A DNA stretch of 64,000 bases from Endothia cerciana (Eukaryota > Ascomycota > Sordariomycetes > Diaporthales > Cryphonectriaceae): positions 1 to 64,000 of the forward strand of contig JALRMH010000085.1 in assembly GCA_026119935.1 (NCBI GenBank), given 5' to 3'. The position numbers and the translations under genes are program-made. Below the pieces are notes generated by a model that was not told where the DNA came from, searched no databases, and was given only the letters and a program-made list of their open reading frames with translations. Below are positions 44,688 to 55,935 of this stretch, one piece after another. Numbering within the stretch: position 1 is the first letter of the stretch; every line of letters starts with the position of its first letter.

Positions 44688-46160
44688 TTATTCGCTGAAG
44701 CTGTTGGTAACCTCGACAAATGCATCCCACTGCCTCCAGGCCTCGCGGCTCTTGATGGCCCACCTTGCCCGCCTGACTCCCTCCTTCCACCTCCCACCTC
44801 CAGGGCCGGTCTCTGAAACGACCTTGCCGTCATCGCCGTGGCCCATGTCGCTGGAGTCCGCATCGCATACTCCTGAGATCACAAACAGGGCAGCCGTGTT
44901 GATGAGCACAAACTCTAGGATGGGATCGTCGTCGGCCAACTCGTCGTTCAATATCCTCTTGAGGATCTTGGCGTTCTCAGCCGGCTCCTTCCCCGGGGAC
45001 ACCGTGGTCAGGGGGTGCCTCGAGAGGCCAAAGTCCTCAGGCGCCAGCCTGAAGTGGCGCACCTCTACCCCCCCCGCGGGGCTCTCGGCAAGCCTCCAGC
45101 ACAGGGTGGGCCCAGCACAGCTGACCTCGTCCAGGTCCTCCTCGCCACAGACGACCATGGCCTTCGTGACGCCGTTCTGCCTCAGGGCCTCGGCAAAGAC
45201 GGGGCCCAGGTCCCGCCTCGCGACGCCGATGACGCGGGCCTCGATCATGGGGCTGTCGTGGACGTCCATGGGGTTGGCGAGGGGGCCGAGCAGGTTGAAA
45301 ATGGTGCGCCAGGGCAGCTTCCGGCGGACGGGGCTCACGAAGCGCATGCCCGGGTGGAAGGAGGGGGCGAAGAGGAAGGCGTAGTTGGTCCGGCTGTAGA
45401 TCTGGCCGATGCGCTCGGGCTCGACGGCGGCCATGTCGGGTGGGCGCGGGAAGGCCATGTTGGCGATGAGGTCGGCGGAGCCGGACTTGGAGGTGGAGGC
45501 GCGGTTGCCGTGCTTGGAAACGAGGAGGAGGGACGAGGCGAGGATGGAGGCGGTCGTGGAGATGTTGAAGGTGTTGTGGGAGTCGCCGCCGGTGCCCACG
45601 ATGTCGCACTATTGGATTGGGAGAGACGTATGTGTCAGCCAACGGACGGTCATCAAGACGAAAGAGGAGGAAGGAGGAGGAGGAGGAGGAGGAGGAGGAG
45701 CACAAGAGGCCCGACATACGAAACCGCCCTGGTAGGTGCCCTCTTTCCGCCCTCTGGTCTGGACGACATGGCTGAGCAGTCTGGAGTCGACGCGGGCAGC
45801 AGCCTTGAGCATCTTCCGGGCGCATTGTGACAGGACGGCGGGATCCCTGTCCAGGCCCGTGAAGTGCAGGCACATCAACAGGGCGCCGGTCTGGACATCG
45901 TCGATGCGGTCGGTGAAGAAGTGGGCAATGGCGTCGGAGATCTCGTCTGGGGTGACGTCGGGCTGCTGGGGCCAGAGCCGGCGGAGGAGGTCCTTGATGT
46001 CGACGACGGGCGGAGCCTCAGGAGGGCCGGCAGTCGTCTCGATCAGGTCTGGCTGGGAGTCTGAGGCGAGCGCTGCTGCTCCTGAGGGCTGCGGCTGCGG
46101 CTGCGGCTGCGGCTGGCCGTGCCCCACGGCTGTGGTGGAGGAGGGGTAGTGAGGTGCCAT
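44688..46160 (-). CDS. TRP4: Anthranilate phosphoribosyltransferase
   Basis: Second step of tryptophan synthesis: anthranilate + PRPP to phosphoribosyl-anthranilate. Exons on the minus strand are 46160..45720 and 45608..44688, giving 453 aa. The 111-nt intron (donor GTATGT, acceptor AATAG) includes a (GGA)n tract and splices YQGGF to CDIVGTGGD. Active-site motifs are the PRPP loop DIVGTGGDSHNTFNIST, SKHGNRASTSKSGSADL, the FLFAPSFHPGMRFVSPVR anthranilate-site helix, and FNLLGPLANP. The N-terminal helical domain (DIKDLLRRLWP...TDRIDDVQTGALLMCLHFTGLD) is typical; before it is a low-complexity QPQPQPQP stretch. The first true ATG of the frame is at 46160; the open frame further upstream begins with TTG only. 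The acceptor TAG is in frame, so intron retention would terminate translation exactly there. Confidence 0.93.
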
Positions 46161-46306
46161 GCCCAGTTTTTGGGCCTCCTCCTCAGGTGAAAGAGGCTCT
46201 CTGCCCGTGGCAGGACGAGTCAAGCCGTTTTGTGACAAGAGGCGTAATACACTGGGCGTTCTGTGAGGGGGGGGGGGGCGGAGGGAGGGAGACGCCGCGT
46301 GCTGTT

Positions 46307-46337
<31 letters not shown>

Positions 46338-46854
46338 GGGCGCAATATAGTTCTGGTCGGTGTGTCACCAATGCTCATCCAGGGCCCCTCTGGGAGATCA
46401 GGGATTCGTGCTCATGCTGCTAACCAGGTACGGGAACATTTGGGACGGAAGTACCTCATCGCTCAAAACGATATACAAGAATTGTTGTCTCAAAGGTACC
46501 TCAGTTGCCTCAAGAGACAGGTGCTATTATTATACATATATACATAAATCGGTTCTCCTTGAGGCCCACCGATGATGAGAGAGCGTAAGTGCTCCATGAT
46601 TCGGATGTTGAGCGCGCTGTCGAAAGTCGAGGTACGTACCATGGTTAGTACGTACGCTGCAGAAGCTCTTATCTTATCAGCTCACTATGGTACAGCGCCC
46701 CAGATTTTCGACGTCGCGGTTGGCGATCCGAGAGCTGCACCCTGAGATTTGAGGTTGAGCATGGATGCTGAATCCCGACGTCGACACAGCCCAACTAAGC
46801 TCACGGTATCTGCACAGAGTCGCCTATAGCGTGCTAGATCGGAGCTGATCCAGT
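46161..46854. other. Divergent promoter region TRP4 / MRPL11
   Basis: 694 nt with a 12-G run near 46267, a (TTTC)n repeat at 46305-46337 and GTACGTAC-type palindromes near 46632 and 46650. No gene is seen. Confidence 0.5.
46305..46337. repeat. (TTTC)n tetranucleotide repeat
   Basis: About eight TTTC units. Confidence 0.9.
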
Positions 46855-47916
46855 ATGCCGCCCAGGTTACCGTGCCAGGCCTCAGGGAGGCTTCAGATTG
46901 TCACCAGACGAGGCCGGATATCAACACCACCACCACCACCACCACCACCACTACTACTAGCAGCACGATGCGCCGACACGACATCTTTGCCGCTGTCAAC
47001 CTCCGTGCCGGCGAGGCACTATGCTGTCGCTTCGTCTATAGCATCCGCCTTCAGGCTTCCTGACGACTACGTACCGCCCACAAAACCACCAAGCGCGAGG
47101 GCAGCGGAGGCTCGCAAATCACAGCTCCTGCGATCCTACACCTCCCTCCTCCGCTCCACTCCCCTCATCCTCATGTTCCAGCACAACAACCTCACGGCCG
47201 TCGAGTGGGCAGCCATCCGACGGGAACTGAAGACCGCCCTCGCTGCCGTGCCCCGGCCGCCCGCCTCCCCGGATGGCAAGCCCCCGGTCGACATCTCGTC
47301 CGACGTCCTGCTGCAGGTGCTGCGCACGAGCATGTTCAACCAGGCGCTCAAGATCGTCGAGTTCTGGGATCCCGCCGCCGTCCAGACATCAGCAGGGAAG
47401 ACCGGCGCCGAGAAGGCATACACACACGACCTGTCCATGGCCGCGTACGAGGCTGTCAAGGCGGTCGAGGAGAACATCCCCGGGGACTCCGCATACGCCC
47501 ACCTCTCGCCCCTGCTGATCGGGCCGCTGGCCGTTATCACGTTCCCGGCCGTGTCGCCTCAGCACCTGGCCGCCGTGCTGTCCGTCATGGCCCCGAGCCC
47601 CCCTGCCTTCCCGGCGCCGTCGAGGAAGAAGAACCCCGGGTACCACGACCTCACCACACAGAGCGGTCTACAGAAGCTGTTGCTCGTGGGGGGCAGGATC
47701 GAGAGCAAGGTGTTTGACGTGGACGGGGTGAGATGGGTCGGCGGCATCGAGGGAGGCCTGGAGGGACTGCGGGGACAACTGGTGGCAATGCTGCAGGGCG
47801 CGGGGTTGGGCCTCACCTCCGTGCTGGAGGGCGCATCTAAGAGCTTGTGGATGACCATAGAGGGGCGGAAGACAATGCTGGAGGATGCGGAGGAGGGAGC
47901 CGAGAAGAAGGAGTAA
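46855..47916 (+). CDS. MRPL11: Mitochondrial large ribosomal subunit protein uL10m (MRPL11 family)
   Basis: Stalk-base protein of the mitoribosome large subunit (bacterial L10 family; yeast Mrpl11). Single exon, 353 aa. The N-terminal 60 residues are rich in R, S and A, typical of a mitochondrial presequence. They include RHYAVASSIASAF and are unusual in carrying an eight-proline run encoded by a CCA-type repeat. The mature part shows ARKSQLLRSYTSLLRSTPLILMFQHNNLTAVEWAAIRRELKTAL, followed by ISSDVLLQVLRTSMFNQALKIVEFWDP, PLLIGPLAVITFPAVSPQHLAAVL, and the late LQKLLLVGGRIESKVFDVDGVRWVG block. The end is acidic and lysine-rich. Confidence 0.85.
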   Translation: MPPRLPCQASGRLQIVTRRGRISTPPPPPPPPLLLAARCADTTSLPLSTSVPARHYAVASSIASAFRLPDDYVPPTKPPSARAAEARKSQLLRSYTSLLRSTPLILMFQHNNLTAVEWAAIRRELKTALAAVPRPPASPDGKPPVDISSDVLLQVLRTSMFNQALKIVEFWDPAAVQTSAGKTGAEKAYTHDLSMAAYEAVKAVEENIPGDSAYAHLSPLLIGPLAVITFPAVSPQHLAAVLSVMAPSPPAFPAPSRKKNPGYHDLTTQSGLQKLLLVGGRIESKVFDVDGVRWVGGIEGGLEGLRGQLVAMLQGAGLGLTSVLEGASKSLWMTIEGRKTMLEDAEEGAEKKE

Positions 47917-48636
47917 GGTGTACACATCCTAGGCCCGGCAAGAGGCCGATCTGGTCAAAAGTGCATGGCCTGCCAGAGAGTACGGAAGGCTAGAAAGCAT
48001 TTGTATATCCATCTTGCTGATCGGCATTGTACGATTCTAGAGCACACAGAGGGTGGGAGACGTCAAATCAAAATCAAGACATGCCGGTACCCCAAGCGTA
48101 ACACCTCAGGACTCGATACGTCCCGGACCCTTCCGCTACTGTCTACATACAATCAAACAAGAAGAGAGAAATGAAAAAAAAATAAAAAATAAAAAAAATA
48201 ACCGAGGAAGAAAAAGAAAGATTGATGTCCTGATCGAAAGAGAGGCCATGGAGAAGATGAGGGGAGATGTCCAACCAAGGTGAGCGTGGGACCGATGCTT
48301 CCCCGGGAGTCTCCACCTGCCGGCGCGTGGAGCCGCGCGGCAGGCATTGAGCTCCGGATGCTGTTCCGCGTCTCGAGGGGTGTGTGAGCCTCCCTCACCT
48401 CACGTCCCATCCTACAACACAACCCCTCCGTCTCCAGGGGTAATCTCGAGAGTCCCGATCTTTCCGCCGCTTGTTTGCTCGTTGATGTGACCGCCAAGAT
48501 CTTCCGTTTATAGTGGGCCTGACGAGCCAGAGTGTGCCTGCGACGGACGACCTAGAGGATTGGCCGGATCCTCGGCCATGTGTGCTTCTCGATAAACCAA
48601 CCACCCCTCATTAGCTGGTCCGAAGACCCTCGCCAG
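47917..48636. other. Intergenic spacer
   Basis: 720 nt with an A-rich tract near 48173-48200. No gene is seen. Confidence 0.45.
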
Positions 48637-49352
48637 ATGTTCGCGCCCTACCAAGCCGATCCACCGGAGGCTGCCCGCTCTCCAGACATCGCCTCCCCAC
48701 GCACCTCCCTCGAGCGTCGACCCTACTCGCCCGCCAACTACCAGAAACGGTCGAACCAGGCGAGCCCTCCACCCCTCCAGCACCCACAACCGCAGCGCAG
48801 CTGGCAGGCCACCGGGTATAACATCGTCCCGAGCCCAAACTACCAGAGTCCCGTCCCGGCGGGCTCAAGACCAGCTGGGGGGCCGGGCGGGGGTGGGGAT
48901 GGCTACTTTGGGAACATAAGCAGCGGGTTCGCGGCAGACAGGGAGGGGATCAACGAGTTCGACACGAGCCTGGGCATCCGTCTGGACTACGAGGCATGTC
49001 TGGCCTATCTGGCGCTGCCGCCGCTGGGCGCCATCATACTTCTGATCCTAGAGCGGAAGAGCGACTACGTGAGGTGAGCAAGCAGGCGGCCTCCCGGGCC
49101 GGGGGATCCGGGGTTCCAGGCTGACATGGTGGCAGATTCCATGCGTGGCAATCGTCGCTCCTCTTCACGGTGATCTTCATCGTGCATCTTATCTTCTCGT
49201 GGTCGACGTTCTTTGGCTGGCTCTTCTTCCTCTGCGACCTCGGCCTGATTGCCTTCCTGACCACGAGGGCGTATCGCGATGCCGACATGCTGGACAGGTT
49301 TGAGGTGCCGTTCTTCGGTCAGATCGCGAGCAGATTTCTGGACGACGAGTAG
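48637..49352 (+). CDS. UPF0132/DUF4870-type small membrane protein
   Basis: Exons are 48637..49073 and 49136..49352, giving 217 aa. The 62-nt intron (GTGAGC..GGCAG, branch CTGAC) splices ERKSDYVR to FHAWQSSLLF. The N-terminal 95 residues are hydrophilic and rich in P, S and Q (SPDIASPRTSLERRPYSPANYQKR), likely cytosolic and phosphorylatable. The conserved domain follows: LAYLALPPLGAIILLILE as the first membrane segment, the signature ERKSDYVRFHAWQS, then LLFTVIFIVHLIFSWSTFFGWLFFLCDLGLIAFLTTRAY as two more segments, and a C-terminal VPFFGQIASRFLDDE. Three to four membrane helices are expected. Function is unknown; fungal relatives are usually assigned to internal membranes. Confidence 0.8.
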
Positions 49353-50188
49353 CAGAGGTGGGCGTGGATATCGTAATGGGAACGTTGTGGGGATGAATGT
49401 CAGGATGCTATATGAGTCGCTCCTTGGTGGGGGTCAAGACCGGGACAGGTGCTTTAATCATCGGGATGTCTTCTTCTTCCTTCATGATACCATATTGGTT
49501 TTAAATTGTTCTTATGCTTTGGGCGTCCAAGCGCGGCCTTGATGAAGCGGACTTCTAAACTCCTGATGATGGTCTGATGGTCAAATGAAAGCGTCTCTAG
49601 CATTGAGGAGAGGTCGTCACCGAGCCAATGCTGCTGAAGCCGTTGTCAGGAACCTCACTGTGAACCTTGTCCCCTTGGATGACCATAGGATCGGCCATCT
49701 CCCTGCAAGATCCTGTGCCATCAACAAGTCTCTCATCCTCTACTGCGGGCGTTGGTCATGTGCCATAGTGGTGTGCAGTGTGTAGCGTGCTGGACCGGGG
49801 CTGTCTCGACGCCTTCAAAGGGTCCCCTTATCTCTTATCGTAGTTGTGGGTCGGTCCTGACAAGGCGCCAGGGATTACGACGTCTACTTGCCTGCCTGGG
49901 CTTTTGCTCAGTATGCCGGGCCCTCGGGGCTGCAAGCGCGCTAAACCCCCGCCGACCTCAGCTTAGTTATGGCGACTTGTGTATTCCGCGAAGCTGCTGT
50001 TCCAACGGCAACCCTCACCTCCAGACACACTCTCTCAACCACAAGCATCCTCCGTTGGCAAAACTCTTGTCGTTACCACTCCCGAAACACCGTTCCTCTT
50101 CACCCCCCTCACTGTTAGCCCTTGTGCCTTTCTTGGCCTGGATTACGCACACCTTATTTCTTCGCAGCCGTGAGACGTTGCCTCCACC
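49353..50188. other. Intergenic region upstream of RPT5
   Basis: 836 nt without a gene. The last 150 bases are pyrimidine-rich and probably form the RPT5 leader. Confidence 0.45.
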
Positions 50189-51808
50189 ATGTCGACCCTT
50201 GAGGAGCTCGATGACATCGACCGCCAAGGCCGCGACGACAAGGACAAAAAGGACGACAGGGACGACGCCGGCAGGGGCGGCGGCAAGGCACCAGGCGATA
50301 GCGATGCTGAGATGAAGGATGCCGCAGAGGAGGAGAACGACGTGGTCGACGAGGAGATCCTACAGCTCAGCACCCAGGACATACTGAATCGCAGGCGGCT
50401 ACTCGACAACGATGCGAGGATCATGAAGTCGGAGTTCCAACGCCTGCTGCACGAGAAGGCGACCATGAACGAGAAGATCAAGGAGAACCGCGAGAAGATC
50501 CAGAACAACCGGTCCGTCTCCCGCCGGTCCAGCCCCCTCTTAGCCGCTGGAAGTTGCTTGCTGACACCACGCGCCTCCCTACAGGCAACTACCTTACCTC
50601 GTCGGCAACGTCGTCGAGTTGTTGGACCTCGACCCCACCGCCGAGTCATCAGAGGAGGGCGCCAACATCGATCTGGATGCAACACGCGTGGGCAAGTCCG
50701 CCGTCATCAAGACCTCCACAAGGCAGACCATCTTCTTGCCGCTCATCGGTCTGGTCGACCCCGAGAACCTGAAGCCCGGTGACCTCATTGGTGTCAACAA
50801 GGACTCCTATCTGATCCTTGACACCCTACCTGCCGAGTACGACTCCCGCGTAAAGGCGATGGAGGTCGACGAGAAGCCTACGGAGAAGTACAGCGATGTG
50901 GGCGGGCTGGACAAACAGATAGAGGAGCTGGTCGAGGCCATCGTATGGCCCATGAAGGAGGCCGAGCGCTTCAAGAAGATCGGCATCAAGGCACCCAAAG
51001 GTACGTTGCTGGGGATGAAGCACCTCTCTCACTACGGTCTGTGGCTCGTGGCTAACGATGTACCCAGGCGCGTTGATGTATGGCCCTCCCGGGACCGGCA
51101 AGACGCTGTTGGCCAGAGCATGCGCTGCCCAGACCGACGCCACCTTCCTCAAGCTTGCCGGCCCTCAGCTCGTCCAGATGTTTATTGGTGATGGTGCGAA
51201 ACTGGTGCGGGACTGTTTCGCCCTGGCAAAGGAGAAGGCGCCCTCCATCATCTTCATCGATGAGCTCGACGCCGTGGGCACCAAGCGTTTCGACTCCGAG
51301 AAGTCTGGCGACCGGGAGGTCCAGCGCACCATGCTGGAGCTCCTCAACCAGCTGGACGGCTTCGCATCCGACGATCGCATCAAGGTCCTGGCAGCGACCA
51401 ACCGTGTCGATGTGCTCGACCCTGCCCTGCTTCGGTCAGGCCGTCTCGACCGCAAGATCGAGTTCCCCCTGCCCAATGAGGAGGCGCGCGCCCAGATCCT
51501 CAAGATTCACAGCCGCAAGATGAAGGTCGACCCCAACACCAACTGGAGCGAGCTGGCACGCAGCACGGATGAGTTCGGAGGGGCCATGCTCAAGGCAGTG
51601 TGTGTTGAGGCAGGCATGATCGCGTTGCGGATGGGCAAGAACAAGATAAGCCACGAGCATTACGTCGATGCCATCGCCGAGGTGCAGTCCAAGAAGAAGG
51701 AGGTGAGTAGATTCTACATCCCGGCCCGTATCCCTCGGGCCACGGGAGGCTGCCGCATGGCGCTCTTTGCTGACAACATTGCCACAGACGGTCAACTTTT
51801 ACGCGTAA
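50189..51808 (+). CDS. RPT5: 26S proteasome regulatory ATPase Rpt5 (PSMC3)
   Basis: AAA-ATPase of the 19S base that unfolds substrates and opens the 20S gate. Exons are 50189..50511, 50585..51000, 51068..51702 and 51788..51808, giving 464 aa. The introns are 73, 67 and 85 nt. Order of features: acidic N-terminus, coiled coil (QDILNRRRLL...KENREKIQNN), OB domain, VGGLDKQIEELVEAIVWPM, Walker A GPPGTGKT (about residue 252), Walker B IIFIDELDA, the sensor motif LAATNRVD, and arginine fingers in RSGRLDRKIEFP. A 21-nt final exon supplies TVNFYA, completing the HbYX gate-opening tail (F-Y-A). Without that splice the tail is lost. The ASDDRIKVLAATNR block and VQRTMLELLNQLDGF distinguish Rpt5 from its paralogues. 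Confidence 0.96.
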
Positions 51809-54800
51809 TCAACCACGCAGTGATTACGAAGCTTCTGGCTTCTCGCGAGGGGTTCACGGTCGGCTGGTGGGCTCAGGTCTTTGGTGCTAAGGGATGCCAA
51901 AAGGCGGCATATAGAAATCCGCATGAACATAGATGGGTTTGGGACAGCATCTGTACGATTACAACATGAACATCCCACTGACCTTGCCTGACCAATGACG
52001 AACTTTGCATCCCGGCCTTGGCTGCTGACGGCGAAGCCCGTCGACCCTTGAATATCTTTCACCTCTTGCTCTAACCCGGGTTGAGTGCCCGTTCGATGTT
52101 GTCACTCTTTTCGTTCGCGCGTTTCACGATGTCTGTAGGCTGGAGCTTGTGGGGCTGGGGCTTGGGCTGGGGCTTGGGCTGCGTCCTCGGCACTTGGCTC
52201 ATCGGCCCCGGTACATGATGGTGCGCCGGCGAGTGTTGTCGCCTGGCCATTGCCTGGCTTAGCAGGTCCCAACGCCAGTACCATGGTAGTCTACCAGGCT
52301 CTCATCGACATGCCGCGCCCGGGAATCAGGACCCTTTGGTCAGCGCGAGGGAGGGTGGTATCGCAGTAGCAATCAGGATCGCCCAGCAATGAATGCAGCA
52401 AGGCCACGTTCCACTCCCTGGTTGACTGGCTGCGTCACACACCGTTGGCTGGTCGGTGGTGGTGGTGGTGGTGGTGCTGCTGTGATGGTGGTGACAGGCC
52501 CGGCACCTTGGAACCAGGCCCGCAAGAAATGGGAAATGATAAACGGCGTCGACCATGTCGTCACAAGGGTTTCCATCCGTATGGGGAACCTGAAGAGAGA
52601 AAAGGGCTCTGTCCTGTCCAATCCGGGGTGATGACAAGGCGCCGTAGTGGGGAGGGATGGGATCTGCACGACATCCGACAGGGCCTACATAGTTTTAGTA
52701 GTTCCTAACGCCCCCACCGCGACTAGAGGGCCAGGACTGCGACCGCCATAGGGAAGCAAGCCGGTGCAGCGCCAAGTGTGGCTGGCGCATCAGTGCTTTG
52801 ATTGGGGCAGAGCCTCCTCCTGAGCACTGACGCCGTTGCATCTCACCATGTCGCCGGGATCTTGGGTGACGACTGAAGATGCGGTCTAGATGGGCGAAGC
52901 TGGCTTGGCTCACCGATGTGACCGGCTGCCGGTAGGACGGCCCGATCGGGGAGAAACAGGTTGACCGCGACCTGACAAGCCCGCCAGCGCAGGTGGTGTT
53001 GTACCATGGCACCGATTTGTTCCGATGGGAGGACGCGCGACGCAGGTCCAGCGACGTACACCTTGAGACCTTGTCCACACACTCCTCACGGGATGCCGTG
53101 CAGCAGGCATCGCGGCCGGCCCCAGAAGGGACAATCAAAAAGTACTCGAAGACGCATGCCTCACGAAAACATATCGAGGGAGATTATCCCACCGGAGGTT
53201 ATGTCGTCAGGAGATTACCCCACTGGAGGATAGGCTACTGTTCCTAGACGTGTGCTTTCGACCGGCGCGCGCGTATAGTTTCCCGAGCGTGCTGCGTGCT
53301 GCGTGCTGGGTCTTGAAAGTGCTCCGCCGGATTGTGGACTTGGGGAATACGGCTGCGGAATGGATCCTCATTCCACCGGCAGCGGACAGGGGCCCACATT
53401 AACATGTGGGCGAGTCTAATTCCAGGGCGACGGGGCGATCTTCGTCATGTCCACATCACAGAAAGCATGATACGAGGGGATGATCCCAGGCTAGAGCGTT
53501 GGGCGGCAAATGACGGTGGAAGATACCGCTGATGACCGCTTTCTCGTTTTCCACAAGATCAGGGTTATAACAGGACAGGGGATGATGTTCATAGCTCAGA
53601 TGGTCAAAATCGTCTGGCAGCCTCGAGAGGCAAGACAGGATTCAGCCCCATGCAGATCATGGTTAGCCTCATGATATGCGCTCTGTTACAGCCCCTTCTT
53701 GTGGCGCGATTCTGCTTTTCTTCTTCTTCCACGGCCAAAGTCCGCTTGGTCGATGGACTGATGCCAGAGTGCCACCATGAGAATCCCACAATTGATACCA
53801 TAGTAGCGTCTTTGGGCTCCTTAGTGGCCCTCTTGACGAAGACGGCCCTGAGGTTGGCCTATTAGAGTGCGCATCGGGGGACCAAGAGGGAAAAGAGTAG
53901 AATTGGCTGTTGAGCCCTGACAGCTCGGGTTTGCCACTTTCGGCCACACCTGCACACGCAGGGTAGCACTGGGTGGGCTCATCATCGTCACTGTCCAGAG
54001 CCCCTACACCAAGGCATAGGGACATCATTTCCGCCCATGACGGTAGGAACCAAGGAATAGCACCGCGCTGAGCAGGCCGGGAGGCCGGGAGGCGTTGATC
54101 ATCAGGGGCAACAAACACGCTATGCCCGAACATTATCCCTTCATCTCTTGATGCGGACAAGTTCAGCCCTTGGCAAAGACGCTCCATACAATGTCTTTAG
54201 GCAAGGCCTCTTGGAAGGAAGTGATCCTCTCGTGTGACACGACCAGCATACTCACCGTCCACCAGGATACGGAGTGGTGTTAATCTAGGTACCTTATTAT
54301 CTTTCACAGGGCCTTCTGAGAAGGCTTTGTATTGTTAGTACGACAAGGTCAGACGACAAGGGTCGTTCTGTCACCCCAACCCCCAATCCGTCAAGCCTTA
54401 GAGAGATGCTTAAATTTGCTCGGGCATCACACCCGGACACAGCTGACATCTGAGGCCTCACCATCGGCCGTGCCAGTCGGAAGCTATGTAAGATTATTAT
54501 GCATAAGTACCTACACAGCATGTATGTACTATAGGGTCCCTGGGACCCTAGCTCCGGAAAGAATGCCTGATTGTGTGCGCGCATCCCTACCGTCTTCTGA
54601 CATGCCTTAGTATAGCGACGTCTTGCCAAAGCTTTTCTAATTGAGCTATTCCAGGGGCAAACGCCCAATGGAGCAAGGTGTCACGGTGCCTGCGCCGCCA
54701 TCCAGCTGCAGCCCTTCCAAACAGGCTTGGTAGCCTCTGGATCGTCGGCCACGTCCTTGTCAGGGCCCGACGACACCACGCCTCGAGCGTCAATCCATAC

Positions 54801-55309
54801 ATCTCTATGAACTAGCTTGACAAATTGCAAACTGGCTATTTGGTCTGGAGCATTGCCCCCCCCCCCCCGGTACCTGGTAACCGTTGTTTTGTCGTCGGGT
54901 GATCGTCAACGAGCGAGCCGAATTCAAGACTCCCATCTCCAGAGCCCGACGTTCATTGGACAATGGTAGGTATTTCTTTGCCTTTGGTGTGCTAGCCTTG
55001 CGTGGCGGTGCTTGTGGTAGTGTTTGGTAGCCCGCTCGACTCCTAGTCGATGACGATCCAAGGTGTATTCGGTGTTGGTCTACAGTCAGGCTGGTTGACG
55101 ACAAGTCTTCCAGTCGACAGCATTGGATGACGACAGTCTGGTCTCTTACAGTACAACAACCCCTTGAGCAGCCTGAACAGCTCCGAATACAAATAGCAGT
55201 CCTCTTTCCTTGTCCAGCGAGGATATCTTAATCCATCTCATCGAAACAAGCACCCTCTGGTTTCTCATTATCACATCGCACACAACACTTGACCGGTCTC
55301 GAAGCCCCT

Positions 55310-55347
<38 letters not shown>

Positions 55348-55367
55348 GCACGCACACAGAAGATAAG
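51809..55367. other. Gene-poor spacer, 3.6 kb
   Basis: No supported gene. It contains a (GGT)n tract at 52455-52477, a 10-C run near 54848, and short imperfect repeats (GTGCTGC) near 53290. The hydrophobin promoter occupies the right end. It marks the change from housekeeping genes to accessory genes. Confidence 0.5.
55311..55343 (+). repeat. (CA)n repeat in hydrophobin 5' leader/promoter
   Basis: About 16 CA units end 25 nt before the hydrophobin ATG, so they are very probably transcribed or in the core promoter. Confidence 0.9.
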
Positions 55368-55935
55368 ATGAAGAGCTTCGCTATCATGACCGTTCTCTTT
55401 TTGAGCGCCATCGTTGCCTCTCCCGTCGCTGACAAGCGCCAGACATATACTCCTTGTTCTGGACTGTGAGTAACATCCCTGCCTAGTCATATAAGAAATA
55501 CCCGGTACTGACCCTTGGCTTTTACCACACGTCAGATACGACACGGCACAATGCTGTTCGGTTGATGTTCTCGGCGTGGCAGACCTTGACTGCGTCGATC
55601 CGCCTGAGACACCAACCTCTGCGGAAGTCTTCCAATCCGACTGTTCAGCCATGTTAGTAGCCTTACCATCACGTCTGGGACTCTCTATGGGCTTGTGCCT
55701 AGCGAGCCTTAAAAGGGGGGCGGGGGGGGCGTTGTAGCCCAGCCCTCCATTCGATCCGGTTGTTCTAAAGTACTGACCCAGAATGAAACAGTGGCCAACA
55801 GGCTCGATGCTGTGTTCTGCCCCTTGTAAGTCACCAGCTACCTTTGTTTAGTGCCGCAAGTTGAGCATGGACTGACGAAATCCACAGCTTGAGCAAGGCA
55901 TCTTGTGTGAGACGCCAACTGGTGTTACCGACTAG
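55368..55935 (+). CDS. Class II hydrophobin
   Basis: Small secreted amphipathic protein that self-assembles at air-water and cell-surface interfaces. I built it from four short exons, 55368..55465, 55536..55652, 55792..55825 and 55888..55935, giving 98 aa. The introns are 70, 139 and 62 nt, with donors GTGAGT, GTTAGT and GTAAGT. A signal peptide (MKSFAIMTVLFLSAIVAS) is followed by PVADKR, a probable Kex2-type cleavage, then the mature QTYTPC. The eight cysteines are arranged C-X8-CC-X11-C-X16-C-X8-CC-X10-C, the class II pattern (the first spacing is one shorter than usual). Other marks are CVDPPETPTSAEVF in the middle and a hydrophobic VLPLLEQGILC near the end. It sits alone between long spacers with (CA)n just upstream. 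Confidence 0.9.

Noticed and set aside
45609..46238. TRP4 frame beginning at 46238
   Set aside because: The codon at 46238 is TTG, not ATG. The first ATG at 46160 is used, and the frame past 45720 reads into the intron.
46391..46440. Possible tRNA-like B-box near a TTCG word
   Set aside because: No matching A-box or cloverleaf pairing could be drawn.
51809..55367. Possible transposon remnant in the 3.6-kb spacer
   Set aside because: I found no terminal repeats, target-site duplication or transposase-like motif by eye.
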